Positions 33,640 through 44,632 of a DNA stretch of 64,000 bases are shown one piece after another. Origin of the DNA: Blumeriella jaapii (taxonomy: Eukaryota > Ascomycota > Leotiomycetes > Helotiales > Drepanopezizaceae); NCBI GenBank assembly GCA_009599575.1, contig VWND01000078.1:620001-684000 (forward strand). The letters run 5' to 3'. How positions within the stretch are numbered: position 1 is the first letter of the stretch; each line of letters starts with the position of its first letter. Below the pieces are notes generated by a model. That model searched no databases. It had not been told where the DNA came from and saw only the letters and a program-made list of their open reading frames with translations. A program made the position numbers and the translations under genes.

Positions 33640-33794
33640 GGCGATGGAGGAAGGTTAGGGCCGATTGAGCGTTGAGTTAAGAGTGAGCACGGCAGGGAGA
33701 GTGATGGAGAGGATCATAATCATGTGGTAGGCTCTGATCGTATGTTGGACGAGCTTGCGGCGTCGGCTTCGTGAGAAAGCAACGAGGAGAGTAA

Positions 33795-33823
33795 AGAAGA
33801 AGAAGAAGAAGAAGAAGAAGAAG
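33795..33823. repeat. (GAA)n trinucleotide repeat
   Basis: About nine AAG/GAA units. Confidence 0.85.
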
Positions 33824-33960
33824 GTACCATGAATGTGAATTTGGAGGCTGGCGTTGTAGCCGGTTGGGAAGAGAGCGCTTGCGAGCGATCGGGTGATGAT
33901 GATGTAGCTAGACCGAGGCTCCGCTTCTGAGAAGCACCTTTGTCTTACTGCTTGCTTGCT

Positions 33961-34021
33961 TACTGTACTACTTACTTAATTACTTTACTGTACAGTAGGT
34001 ACCGTAGGTAGGTATGTACGT
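33961..34021. repeat. TACTGTAC / TACCGTAGGTA cluster
   Basis: TACTGTACTACTTACTTAAT, then CTGTACAGTAGGTACCGTAG and TAGGTATGTACG: a cluster combining the GTACTGTAC and TACCTAGGTA-like motif families. Confidence 0.75.
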
Positions 34022-34325
34022 AGTCAGAACTCCGCAGCATCTTCACGTCCCGAGGAGCTTTTCCCACAATCCACCATCCACCATCTGCACACAGCGAGCG
34101 TGTCTAGACATACCGTAAGGCCGGCGCAACCGCAGCGCCTCCCATGAGAGCCCGCTCGGAGCTGGGATCGCTGCTGGGCTCGCGGCTGAGCTTTGTCACG
34201 TGCTGTTCAACGCGGAGTTGTTGGCCGTGGGAAAGGGACCAGGGGCCCGGTGACGAAGGCAGCACAGGAAAGGGCACAGTACAGTACAGTAACTGTGGAT
34301 GGACAGAGATGCGCTGCTGCTTGTC

Positions 34326-34327
<2 letters not shown>

Positions 34328-34361
<34 letters not shown>
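34328..34361. repeat. (GCTT)n tetranucleotide repeat
   Basis: Eight tandem GCTT units ending in GCGTGCATGCATG. Confidence 0.9.
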
Positions 34362-34514
34362 GTGCATGCATGACATATGTTGTGATTGGTATTTTGCGGG
34401 TTCTTCGTTACCTCGGGGCGTCTGGAGAAATGCAGAAATGTCTTGATGTTGGGAGCGGGCGGCGAAGGGGGGGGGGGTGGGTGGGGAAGGGGGGCTTTGA
34501 CTGAGCGAGTTGGG

Positions 34515-34538
34515 TTTTGTTTGTTTGTTTGTTTGTTT
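34515..34538. repeat. (TTTG)n tetranucleotide repeat
   Basis: Five to six tandem units of TTTG. Confidence 0.85.
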
Positions 34539-34573
34539 ACGTTGCGGTTGCGGTTGACCGGGAGAACAGGACT

Positions 34574-34600
34574 TGTTTTGTTTTGTTTTGTTTTGTTTTG
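34574..34600. repeat. (TTTTG)n pentanucleotide repeat
   Basis: Five tandem TTTTG units, about 35 bases after a (TTTG)n run. Confidence 0.85.
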
Positions 34601-34688
34601 TCTTGGGGGACAGGGGGGGGGGGGTCTCACCTTTTTGCCGAGAGGAATGAATGGATGGGTTGGGTTTTGCAAACCGCTGGGTTTAGTC

Positions 34689-34993
34689 TACTGTACAGTA
34701 CTGTATGTAGGTGAAGTAACTATATAGTACTGTACTGTGTACTGTATGGACTGTATATACAGTACTTGCGTCACATACTGTATGTAACATGACACGTGCG
34801 ATTCTTGTTCGAGGCATCGACGTGACCGGTTGGTTGTGCAGAGTCGTCGTCGGTCGGTCTGAAGATGGCAGGCAGGCAGGCAGGCAGGCAGGCAGCACAT
34901 CCTGGTTGCTGGTGACCTTGAGGACTTCCGCACTGGGATTCTCCGCACTCGTACAGTACTGTACCGTACTGTACTGTACTGCACACACAGTAC
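34689..34993. repeat. Pair of GTACTGTAC palindromic clusters flanking a (GGCA)n run
   Basis: Dense TACTGTACAGTACTGTATGT-type units at 34689-34786 and again at 34951-34993; between them seven GGCA tetramers at 34867-34894. Confidence 0.8.
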
Positions 34994-35290
34994 GGCATCA
35001 CGAGAGGCGATGCGTGGAACATCCAGCGGGAGCAGATCTGGACTGTTGAGTGCCATGTGCGTGAGGGACATGCGCAGGGTTGGCAAGCTCATGATGGAAT
35101 GGGATGGATGGATGTCTTGAGATAACGCGCTCGGAGTATTGCGAAGTGGTAGAATCTCAGCGGTGATAGGGAGAGAAACCGAAGGGAAAGAAATCCCCCC
35201 CCGATGTGTCCGGCTTGCAAACCGTCCCCTCGAAGCCCCAGACGTGAAGTGCGAGACAGCGATTCGACCTGGCCAGTTCCCTAGAACACC

Positions 35291-36268
35291 CTACAAATAT
35301 CTCCCCTTCTGGAATCTAGATCCATCGGCCGCCTTGGCCAGCATCTCCCTCTTCTGCCCATGGCCCAGTCGCCCACCCAGCGCCATATCCTTCTCCCGAT
35401 CGAAACCTCTCTTACTCGGATCATCGTCCTCCTCACTCTTCTCCCCCCGACTCTCCTTCGCCTTCTCCCTCTCCTCATACAAGCTTCTCCCGCGGTTTTT
35501 CGCATTGTACTCCGCGATCCGCCTCGCCGTAGCGATTTCCTCCTGCTCAAGCTCCCTACCAATCTCCTTCGTCGTGGCGGCCCCTCTGCTACCCACAGCC
35601 GCGTCTTTCCTTCCCATGACCTCGTCTTCCAACCGCTGGCGCTTCTCATCCGGTGTTTCGGTCCAAATCACACTGATACCGCTCTTCTCGGCGGGGGCTT
35701 TGGCACCTTTGCCAGATGCGAATTTGCGATTCTTGAGCTTCGTTGGGTCCACACGACCGTTCGCATCGGCGTCTGTGGGCGGTGCTAACATCCACTCTGC
35801 CCTCTGGGGCTTGGCTGACGCCGCCGCCGCCGCTGAACGACTCTCCTCTTCCTTCTGCTGAGCGAGCATGGCGGTCTCTGCTGCAGAGCCAGGTGCTGGC
35901 GGTAGCGATGGACCGAAATCATCGTCGGAGTCTGAGGAGTCGTCGGCGGCAGGTGAGGGGCGTGCCGAGAGGTTGGCTGGAGGGGGCGCTGGGCCAAGGA
36001 CTCGTCGTTGGGGCGGAGGAGAGGGCTTCGATGCTGCTGCGGCGTTCACGCCTGGTGCCGAAGGGCCGTATTCATCTTCCGAACTGTCTTCGAGGTCGAG
36101 CTCATCAGGGTTGGCAGTCGGCGGGAGAGTCGGGCCCAGGGTTCTTGGAAAGGGCGCTGCCGCTGCTTGGACTTTGCGTGGTGGAGAGCTGGGAGTCTCG
36201 TCGCCGTCGTCGGTGGAACGCTTGCGCTTTGCCAGATGAGGCGGTAACTCAGGGCCGACGGATGGCAT
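35291..36268 (-). CDS. GPALPP-motif / DUF3752 domain protein
   Basis: Single exon, 325 aa from the ATG at 36268; an in-frame ATG at 36355 would add 29 residues, but MPSVGPELPPHLAKRKRS is the usual family start. GPxLPP-type motifs recur through the disordered N-terminal half (GPELPP, LGPTLPP, LGPAPPP, FGPSLPP), alternating with acidic Ser/Asp stretches. The C-terminal third is DUF3752: EWMLAPPTDADANGRVDPTK LKNRKF, WTETPDEKRQRLEDEVMG, SLYEEREKAK, FDREKDMALGGRL...FQKGRYL. Function in fungi is not established; related proteins are nuclear. Confidence 0.85.
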   Translation of the reverse strand: MPSVGPELPPHLAKRKRSTDDGDETPSSPPRKVQAAAAPFPRTLGPTLPPTANPDELDLEDSSEDEYGPSAPGVNAAAASKPSPPPQRRVLGPAPPPANLSARPSPAADDSSDSDDDFGPSLPPAPGSAAETAMLAQQKEEESRSAAAAASAKPQRAEWMLAPPTDADANGRVDPTKLKNRKFASGKGAKAPAEKSGISVIWTETPDEKRQRLEDEVMGRKDAAVGSRGAATTKEIGRELEQEEIATARRIAEYNAKNRGRSLYEEREKAKESRGEKSEEDDDPSKRGFDREKDMALGGRLGHGQKREMLAKAADGSRFQKGRYL

Positions 36269-36786
36269 GTTGATCTTGGAGGCAGTTAAGGTGTGAGTTG
36301 GATATGGTTGTTGGTGCTGAGCTGAACCTTGGACATTGTGTAGGTAATCAGTCAAGATGTTGCGCGCGGCTGAGCCGTGCCGCGCCGTACTGTAGATGGA
36401 GACGTTCTTCTAACTTGCACGAAGTAAGAACACCACCGCGATATCTCCATCTCTGACGGCTTCTTTCTGCTTTCCGCAGGACTGAGTGTTGGTTTGACAG
36501 CAATCAAGGAAGTCTACGAAGATTCACATACATGCATGTCTTGTCCCAGCACAATCGTACCGACAATCGTGCGCCAACCTCGGAGCTCTGTCAAGCTTCG
36601 ACCATCCAGCTTACGCATCACCAACTCGAAGCCCTAGAGTCTCCTCGACAAACGCGCAACCCAGAATCACGGCCGCTCGAATAGGACTTCAAAAAACTCT
36701 GACCGGATCCCAAAATCGCATGTTTCATGTGTTGAAGATTCGCGGCGCGGCGCATCGACTTGTCCAGGTGGTGGAACCATGAACCG
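36269..36786. other. Divergent upstream region, GPALPP protein / VPS8
   Basis: About 520 bases holding both promoters. A short GCCGTACTGTAG patch at about 36383-36395 is the only repeat of note. No gene seen. Confidence 0.5.
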
Positions 36787-39700
36787 ATGAGCTCCTCCTC
36801 TTCGGAAGACGACAGCGGCGTGGAGGAGGCTACGATCAACGGAGATGACTGGAATGATACGGCCAATACGCCTACGGAAATTGACCATGGCAGTCCAGCT
36901 GCAGGGCGCATTGTGGAGCTGCTAGAGGAAGCAAGAGAAGCTGCTCCAACACCGGAACGGCTGGGCAACGGACTCAATCGATACAAAGCCGCCCAGCAGC
37001 AAGACAGTACCTCTGAAGATGGATCTGTGGATGCTGTACCCGGTAGAGCTGGCAGTCCGATGGACTCGGTGCTATCCATCCCGGACGATCCTCCTTCGGT
37101 ACAGGTAGGCCAGATCATACCTAAATGGGACACAGCTGGATTGACCAACTTCACAGGGCTCAGGATTCTCATCGCCAGGATTTTCATCGCCGGGTGGAAG
37201 TAGTATACTCCCCTCAGTTGCCTCCCGACCTGGCCTCGAAAGCCCTACTCCCTCTTTTCGACCCTTCGACCGGCGGTTCCAATCACGCCTCTCGTCCTCT
37301 AGCCTCTCCATACCTCGCGCTTCCTCGCCGTTTCTCAGAAATCACTCTCACACTGCTTCCCTGAGCAGTCAAGGGATACCTGATCCGGGGGACACCGATT
37401 CGACATCCCCGCCATGGGAAGTTGTGCGATGGACGAAGCTCAAGAAGTTGAACGGGCAGGCCTTTTCAGAAGTCGGCAAGCGGAATTTTGGCGTGCCAAC
37501 ATGTATATCAGTATCTGCGTCTATAGTGCTGGGCACTTCGAAAGGGATACTTTTAATCTTTGATTACCATCAGAATCTCAAGTCGATAATAGGACCGGGT
37601 ACCAAAGGTCGGTTCTCAAATCTGAGTATGAGGGAGGGATGCTGATGGCTTTAGCTGTGGAATCTGGTGCTGTGACTTCTGTTGCAACTTCAGCGGATCA
37701 TTTGGTTGTCGCAGGAGGTCATGCAAACGGGAGCATCTTCACGTGGGAGACTGCCCGAGCAGCTCGCCCTTTTCTGCACATCCCAAGTCTTGAACCTGCG
37801 CAGCTGGTTCACAGAACGCTTGATGGTCATCTTCCGAACGTTCCTATTAGACACCTCGGGTTTCTGGGAACGAGACACACAGCCTTGGTTTCGGCGGATG
37901 ACCGGGGTATGGCCTTTTCGCATCTGGCAACAAGGGGTCTGGGTTCTGTTGGCCGTACTGTGAAGACGACCCGCATATTAGGGCGATATCCCAACGACGG
38001 CCCTGCGGCAGGAAAGCCTCGGAAGCCAAGCACCGTCCTTGCGTTTGCTCCTCTTCCCCTTGGCAACGTCGAGCGAGGTAGTGATACCTTCGGGTTGACG
38101 GCTATGCTCACTCCATATCTACTCGTCATTGTGTCTACGACCCCTATCGCGCAGACCCAACACAAGGCAGCGCGTCCCAAAGAACTGGCTGCCCACAGTG
38201 CCTTGAGTGGGTGCCTTGCCTGGTTTCCTGCAGTCAAGCTGAAAGTAAAGGATACCAAGAGTGGCAGTGATGTGTCTAAAGTCAAGCTGGTGTATTGCTG
38301 GTCTAACGTCCTGACGGTCCTGGATGTCGATGAAATTCAGTCCTCGGACGATAAACCTTTGAGTCTATCCTTCAAACCCCGGAGTCGATGGAAAGCAGAA
38401 GAAGCTATTGTTGCGGTCCAATGGCTTAGCCGGTCTGTGCTGACCGTGTTGACCATTACGCAACGGCTGATCATCCTCGAGGACGGCAGTATGCGAATGA
38501 CCGAAGCATTTGATCTCGTCAACAAGCATATCTTCCACCAAGATTTGTTTTCGGAGCAGTTACATACGCTCGTTGAGCAGCTGGACGAGGAGGACCAATC
38601 AATGCATGGCGTTGTCGCCGATGCGTTCCACATGAGCTTTAAAGCCTACAAGAGTCGAATGTTTCTCCTGGGCTTCAACGACGTTTCCATCGGCACCTTG
38701 TCCAATTGGGCTGATCGCCTGATTGCGTTGATGGAAAATGGCGACTACATTGGAGCTATCCAACTGGCGACTTCATACTACACGGGAGCTGCCGACAAAT
38801 TAACCATCGGGCTTCCAGAGGACACTACCTTGCGACATTCGATGGTGCAGGATAAACTCGTAGAAATTATGAGTGCTTCGCTCAAGTTTGCGTTTGGTCA
38901 GAAGCAAAGGAGTGATGTTTCTGTGGATGACATACCTCTGAAAGACTTAGCCGAAGTGTGTTTCGCGGCGTGCCTCAGCATTGAAGACGTGGATTTCATG
39001 TTTGAGGAAGCCTATGATTGGTATGAGAATGGGGACTCCGAAGGCATCTTTCTAGAGGCTCTAGAGCCGCATATACTGGAAAAACAAATCACTACTATCC
39101 CACCAGCGATTGTGAAGGCCATGGTCACACATTACGTGACCAAGGGACTCGAAAGCCGGCTGGAAGAAATGATTTGCCACATGGAGACGACGACGCTTGA
39201 TATTGATCAAGTTACAACATTGTTCAAGCAGCACAACCTCTACGACGCACTCATCTACGTCTGGAACCAAGCCCTTCACGATTACATAACACCTCTCATA
39301 GAACTCCTGACGCTTTTGATACCTCTGGTTCAGACCGAAGATTACTTTGCGAATGGTGACATGATGGAGAATTCAATCTACGCTGTCAATGCGTTGAAGA
39401 TATTCCCTTACTTGTCGTATACTTTTACCGGACGAGTATACCCCACTGGTGAAACGCTCGAGGAACAGCAAGCTCTGGTTGCCAAAGCAGAGCTTTACTG
39501 GTTGATCTTCTCTGGTAAGACTATTACGTGGCCCAAAGCATCAGGGCAGCCTTTCCTGACGCAACCCACATTGGCCAACGAGCCCTCGTTCCCCTATCTA
39601 CGGATGATACTGAAATTCGATGCCCCGAGTTTTCTGAGCGCCTTGAATGAAGCTTTCGAGGACTCTTTCCTAAATGACTCGCCTGATCGAGCTGTCAACG

Positions 39701-41667
39701 GTGGCTCGAAGCGGAATCTACCAGAAGAACACGTCTTTGGGCTCTCTGTGAACCGACAATATGTGGTTACAATTTTGCTGGAAGTCATGAACCATAACGA
39801 CTTTGCATCGGAAGATACGATCTACCTCGACATGTTCATCGCACGAAATCTCCCTAAATTTCCACAGTACTTGTTGCTCTCAGGAACCGCATTGCACAAA
39901 GTTCTCGCCGGCCTGTGCAACTATCCTGGCGAGGAACTGGCCGATGATGCTCAATTGAGTGCCGAGTATCTTCTTTCCATTTATCACCCTCCGGACCTAG
40001 AGGCGTTGATTCCACTGTTCGAGAAGGCTGCATTCTACAGAGTCCTCAAGAGCATCTACAGATCCGAAAAGCAGTATAGCAAGCTCGTCCAAACGTACTT
40101 CGATGATCCGGATGATCGGGATGCTATCTTCGACTGCATAGCTGATTGTCTACGGCCTCGCTCGGGATTGTCCAAAAGACAGATTCGAGACGTGCACGAA
40201 GTCTTAGAACGGCATGCCTACGACCTCGTTCGGCTCGATGCGAACAAAGCTGCCGAATCCGTTGAGTCTTATGCCCACGAGCTTCATCAGAAGTTTCTGA
40301 ACTCTCTACCAGATGACTCCGTACTACAGTACAACTATCTGCACGCGATATGCGGACCAACGAAAAAGGATGGCGATGATACCCAGCAACCAGGACGTTC
40401 GGAATTCACGGAAAGATATGTGCAGTTGATGTGCAAGTTCGATCCCTCACGTGTCACATCGTATGTGGAACTGGTCCAGGCGAGCGATTTGCGTCTCGAC
40501 AAAGTCCTGCCATATATGGAGGAAAGTGGCGTTGTTGATGCTGCCGTTGTCTTGATGGCGCGGGAAGGCCAACTCCGAGAAGCCATGGATCGACTTGTCA
40601 AACATCTGAAGCAGCTGGAAAGTACACTGCTTGGACTTTTGAGCCGCTCGACCACAGACCTGCAGTCAATGCACGCTGGGGAAGCCATTGGAGAGCTGTT
40701 GGAGGCATTGCAGAAATACACGAATGTTGGGATTTGGCTGTGTCAAGATCACTCCAAACCCTCCCCGGCACGGATAGCTACGTCTCCCATTCGCCGCAAA
40801 CGTCCACCAAAGGACGAGTTGCTTCCAGATGAAGCCCTTTGGCTGGATCTTATCGATTTCACCGTACAGATCACGAGAAATCTCTCCGCACGCTTGAGCG
40901 AATTTGAAGATACCGAAGACCTTGATCACGACGGCTTGTTGTCTCAATTACGGACCCTGGTACAGCGCAGCTTTACCGCCTTGCTGACCTCGACATCCAC
41001 CCCGTCGGCTTCAGGTACAAGTCTATCATTTCTAAGAATCCTTCGGGCGTTCCTTGCTCGGGCTTCAATATCCTCTCCGAACCTGAGTGACCTTAGGGCC
41101 GTGCTGGCATCTATTTTTTCCGCATATGCATATGAGGAGACGATTCTGAGTCTCGCGAATCGTCTCCTGGATAAAGACCTCTTTGTGAACGTCGCGTCTG
41201 CGACAGCTCTCCGACAGCGAGGTTGGAGACCCCGAGGCTCTACCTGCGAGGGGTGCGGGCGGCGGGTTTGGGGCCCTGGAGTTTCGGGGGATGTATTCTC
41301 AGAATGGGAAGCGCGGGAAGGACAGGAGCAGGAGCGTAGGAGAGAGAGGAGATCCGAACAATCTGGGACCGTAGACGAGCGTGGAAAGGGGAAGTCGCAT
41401 ACACGAAACGCGAGTAAGGTCGGTGGTTTTGAGCTTTCTTTACAGAAAGCCAAAGAGCCCGTGACGGGCACTGGCCAAGATGCTGACCCTATCCCCCTCG
41501 AACAGGGCCAGCCAGGAGATCCGCAGGGGGGTACGCCGCTGGGATTGGGGCCGCTGGTGGTCCTTGCGTGCAGACACATCTATCACCAGCGCTGCTTGGA
41601 GGGCATACAGCGTGAGGATGTTGCGCGCGTGGATGGGGGCGAGTTCCGATGTCCAATTGACGGATAG
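36787..41667 (+). CDS. VPS8: CORVET tethering complex subunit Vps8
   Basis: Three exons, 36787..37104, 37157..37607, 37655..41667; 1593 aa. Vps8 is the Rab5/Vps21-binding subunit of CORVET, tethering endosomes. The start MSSSSSEDDSGVEE opens an acidic disordered N-terminus; a WD40-like beta-propeller begins around PPWEVVRWTKLKKLNGQAFS and includes HANGSIFTWET; the middle is alpha-solenoid (clathrin-repeat-like, for example YDWYENGDSEGIFLEALEPH); the C-terminus carries a RING-type zinc finger split by a long insert: CEGCGRRVWG...ACRHIYHQRCLEG...FRCPIDG. The second intron uses a gtcggt donor, needed to join GTKAVESGAVTS. The long third exon is free of frame breaks. Length fits fungal Vps8. Confidence 0.94.
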
Positions 41668-42377
41668 ATGGCACTGTGTGTACAGTACTGTGTGGTGTGG
41701 TATGGTGTGCACTGTACTGTACACACGTAGCGTCTGGTGTGGTGTGTACTGTACTGTACACACGAACAGTACACAGTACTGTACTGTACCTCGTACTGTG
41801 TACGAATCATGCCCGAAGTAGAAGTCTGATATAAATACATCGCAAGTCGCCCCACCCTGCGATTGGTTGACAAGCGACGGCATCGTCAGGGGTGACCCGA
41901 GTCGGCTTCTATTGACTTTCGACTCCCACGCTGTGCTGTGCTGTACAGCACAACTTACAACACAGCATCATACCGGCCGGAAATTATCGCACGACGCATG
42001 AATACGGCCCTGTAGAGGAACACGAGACGAGTGAAACCTCCCACACCGTTTGCACTTTGCTCTCCTCGCCGTGACCCGGTTGCAGGGACGATCAGTCGCA
42101 CCCCTCAGCCACGGCTCGCCGGCCAAGGGAGGTAAGACAACAAGCTTTGTGTTTCTTGAAGCTTCTGTTGGGCCACTTCATCCCACGGCTCATCCTCTTC
42201 TTCCTTCTGTCCTTCCGCCCGTATTCCAGTTCAATTTGAGACTCGGACGCCCCGGCTTCAATCTCCTGACGCTGCAGATACAGTACGCGCTCGAGAGTCG
42301 GGTCCGGAGATAGACAGACATACATACATATACAGTACCATCATCACCACCTGCGAGAGGAGAACGGCAAGCTCGTG
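41668..42377. other. VPS8 3' flank and promoter of the PPxY membrane protein
   Basis: The first 130 bases are a palindromic repeat cluster; then CTGTGCTGTGCTGTACAGCA at about 41930-41950, and a C/T-rich stretch leading to the next gene. Open frames here are repeat translations. Confidence 0.5.
41679..41804. repeat. GTACTGTAC / GTGTGGTGTGG palindromic cluster
   Basis: Alternates TGTACAGTACTGTG, GTGTGGTATGGTGTGCACTG and TGTACTGTACACACG; a longer unit of about 53 bases (GGTGTG..ACTGTACTGTACACACG) is present twice, directly after the VPS8 stop. Confidence 0.8.
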
Positions 42378-43067
42378 ATGGCGACATTGAGGGGGCGACA
42401 GAGCTACTATGGGCATGAGCCGGAATACGCGGACGCCCACAGTGGCTTCTGGTACTCCAGCGATGGTGCGTGGTCCCCCAACCTCTTCTGCTCGACGACG
42501 GGCGCCGGCGAGGTGTGGTTACTGACGCTGCGGCAGGCCAAGTCATCCGATGGATGGCCTTCTTCGGCCTGATCTCCCTCTTCCTCGCCTACATGGTTTT
42601 GGGGTACCATCACGCGAAGAATCGGATCAGCAAAGGCCTTCCGCCTCTCGCATATCACCGGGTCCGTCTCCCCTTCTTCGCCCATCCCGGCGACAGGCCC
42701 GACTAACGGTCCGCAGTGGCTCATCAATAAACGCGACCGCGTGAGATACGACCCGACCTACCAGTCGCCGGCCGTGTACTACAACCACGCGGCACCGCCG
42801 AACCCCTCGGGCCAGTACGGCATGTATCCCATGCCCCCGCCGGTCTACAACACGGCCGATCTGCCACCTACATATCAGCCGGGAGGGACCAAAGTCGACT
42901 CCTCGCGCCACGAACCTACGAGGAGAAGAGACGAAACGGGCGAGCCTTCTCCGGCTTACCAGGCGCCAGTTGGACCTACTCCTGCTGCTGTCCATGCCAA
43001 CGATACTGGCGCGAGCCGCAATCCGTTCCAACCACAAGCCCGAGGGAGCAAGACCGCGAGTACATAG
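42378..43067 (+). CDS. Small single-pass membrane protein with PPxY motif (Rcr-like, tentative)
   Basis: Three exons, 42378..42465, 42537..42661, 42717..43067; 187 aa. Starts MATLRGRQSYYGHEPEYADA; one membrane segment (IRWMAFFGLISLFLAYMVLG) is followed by a cytosolic HHAKNRISKGLPPLAYHR and WLINKRDRVRYDPTYQSPAV. The C-terminal half is Pro/Tyr-rich with LPPTYQP, a PPxY WW-domain ligand, and a second PxY-like patch. The layout (short lumenal part, one TM, cytosolic PY motif) recalls Rcr1/Rcr2-type Rsp5 adaptors; sequence similarity is too weak to name it. Phases are 1, 0; branch site GACTAAC precedes exon 3. Confidence 0.75.
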
Positions 43068-43258
43068 CAGGGCGTGTGGGGAGGGAGAATTCTATCGTGT
43101 GTGACGAGGGATCAATGGAAACTCGAGTGGAGGAGGGATGGAGACACCTTAGACAGACACTATCAGCAGTGGGGGAAAAAAAAAAGTCTTTTAAAAATTG
43201 AAGTGCTGCGTGAAAGCAATCTCGGTTGCATGTTCTTCGAGGAGTGAAAGCTGCTCGC

Positions 43259-44056
43259 TCAGCCTATGTCCATAGCATCTGGATCGCGTTCTAGGGGTGC
43301 CACAGCCATTGGTTCAGTAGGTTCGACCTCCATCAGCCCCTCGCTCGGGTCTAGGCATCCTGAGGCACCACTCTGGGCCCTCGGCGTGTGCCAATCCTGC
43401 GCATCGTAGCTCTTGGTGCCGTCTGTCTGCAAGGCTGCGCGGGATCGTGCCCTCGACTCGATGATCGCCTTCCGCACGCTGTCTTTCTCCTCGGGCACGC
43501 TCAAAGAACTCGGGATGTTGTACAGGACCAGCTGGTTGTTCCAGCCGGCCAGCTCGCCGTCCGCGTTCGCAAACACCATGGGCGGGATGCGGGTCTCGCG
43601 AAGGTGCTTCTGGATGTCGGGGAGGAAGACGAGCTTGCTCGCGTCGGACTCGCCGCCATCAGCGAGCTCGGCGTCGAGGTCGTAGATGTAGACCTTGTGC
43701 TTGGTGTCGTCGAGGCGCATCGCGTCGTCGTCTTGCATTGTCGTCGTCGTCGTCGTCGTTGGTCGAGGGGACGGGGATTGGGGGCTCCGGGGCGCGCCTG
43801 GGCGCTGCTCGACCGGGACGTAGAGTCTCTCCCCGTTGCGCTCTGGAAAAGCATCAGGCCATGAGCTGTACCATTCCTGCCACGAGCCTTGGAGATGGCA
43901 GAGACACCCACCTAGATTCAACAGGCCCAGCCGTTTGTGGAGACGCTCGTTGTCCTGCGTCTCGGCCTTTCTCTTCCGGCGCGTGCCCGCGGCGTGGTGG
44001 TGATCCATTGCTCTCATCACGTCTCCCATGTTCGCTCGCGGCTTATCGCCCTGCAC
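43259..44056 (-). CDS. Conserved fungal protein of unknown function
   Basis: Two exons, complement(43259..43842, 43912..44056), 242 aa. The 69-nt intron is in frame and free of stops; I removed it because donor gtgggt and acceptor ttccag are good and LGLLNLERNGERLYVPVEQ reads smoothly. Basic N-terminus (GTRRKRKAETQDNERLHKRL), a Pro/Thr linker with seven Thr, then a segment KHKVYIYDLDAEL...LVFLPDIQKHLRETRIPPMV FANADGELAGWNNQLVLYNI with a predicted coil, and an acidic C-terminal tail. I recall unannotated relatives in other ascomycetes but no function. The alternative start at 44029 would give MGDVMRAMDHH. Confidence 0.7.
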   Translation of the reverse strand: MQGDKPRANMGDVMRAMDHHHAAGTRRKRKAETQDNERLHKRLGLLNLGGCLCHLQGSWQEWYSSWPDAFPERNGERLYVPVEQRPGAPRSPQSPSPRPTTTTTTTMQDDDAMRLDDTKHKVYIYDLDAELADGGESDASKLVFLPDIQKHLRETRIPPMVFANADGELAGWNNQLVLYNIPSSLSVPEEKDSVRKAIIESRARSRAALQTDGTKSYDAQDWHTPRAQSGASGCLDPSEGLMEVEPTEPMAVAPLERDPDAMDIG

Positions 44057-44632
44057 ACATGTTACTGCGAAGCGGGCGTGTGTGCGACGTCTCGTGCGCC
44101 CTCGGCCGTCCTCGCGCCTTTCTCCTATTCACGGCGGTCCGGTGTGTTGCGCTGCGAGCCCCGTCGACGGCGACGCGCGTGTGGTGTTTGTGCTCCTGAT
44201 CTGTCGGGACGAGAGGTGTTTGTCGGCTCGGCGCGTCGACCACGACTTGACGCTGAGCCCGCCGGGATGATGCGACGACGCGGTGGTGGCAGTCGAGGCT
44301 GGTTGAGTGGGAGCGGTGGGAGGTATTGGAGGTGTTGGCCGAGTCGGCGTCTCACCATTCCATCGGGTGGTGGTGTTGGTGGTGCGGGTGGTGCTGGTGG
44401 TGCTGGTGATGTTGGTGATGCTGGTGATGTCGTGGTTCGACGAGCTTCCATCGCCGTCCCTCTCTCTCTCCCTCTCTCTCTCCCTCTCCCTCTCCCTCTC
44501 CACGACGGAGGCGCGCGCCTCTTTAAATCTTCCATCTCCTGCACACCCCGCCGGCACCACCCCCGCCGCGCTTCGAGATCGACGACAACCCCGAGAGACT
44601 TCGCGAGAAACTTCTCGAAGGCATCCCCAAGC
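44057..44632. promoter_or_regulatory. Divergent region upstream of ALA1, with in-frame ATG-less AlaRS extension
   Basis: Carries a GGTGGTGCTGGT-type run (44363-44437) and a CT-rich (CTCTCC)n tract (44456-44502). From 43937 to the ALA1 ATG the ALA1 frame has no stop. The last 39 codons read as a basic segment (RLFKSSISCTPRRHHPRRAS, then RSTTTPRDFARNFSKASPS) lacking ATG; an ACG lies at 44582-44584, 17 codons before the ATG. Confidence 0.45.

Larger units (their letters stand above)
32302..35290. other. 3-kb convergent intergenic space, one weak gene candidate and many simple repeats
   Basis: Contains the weak hypothetical gene at 33247-33639 and, from 33790 on, a succession of simple repeats: (GAA)n, GTACTGTAC clusters, (GCTT)n, (TTTG)n, (TTTTG)n and (GGCA)n, each listed separately, plus short G-runs at 34468-34500 and 34612-34624. 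Nothing else recognised. Confidence 0.5.

Noticed and set aside
43388..43864. 158-codon plus-strand frame opposite the unknown gene at 43259-44056
   Set aside because: Shadow frame; the minus-strand reading has a better start, splice sites and a sequence I recall in other fungi.
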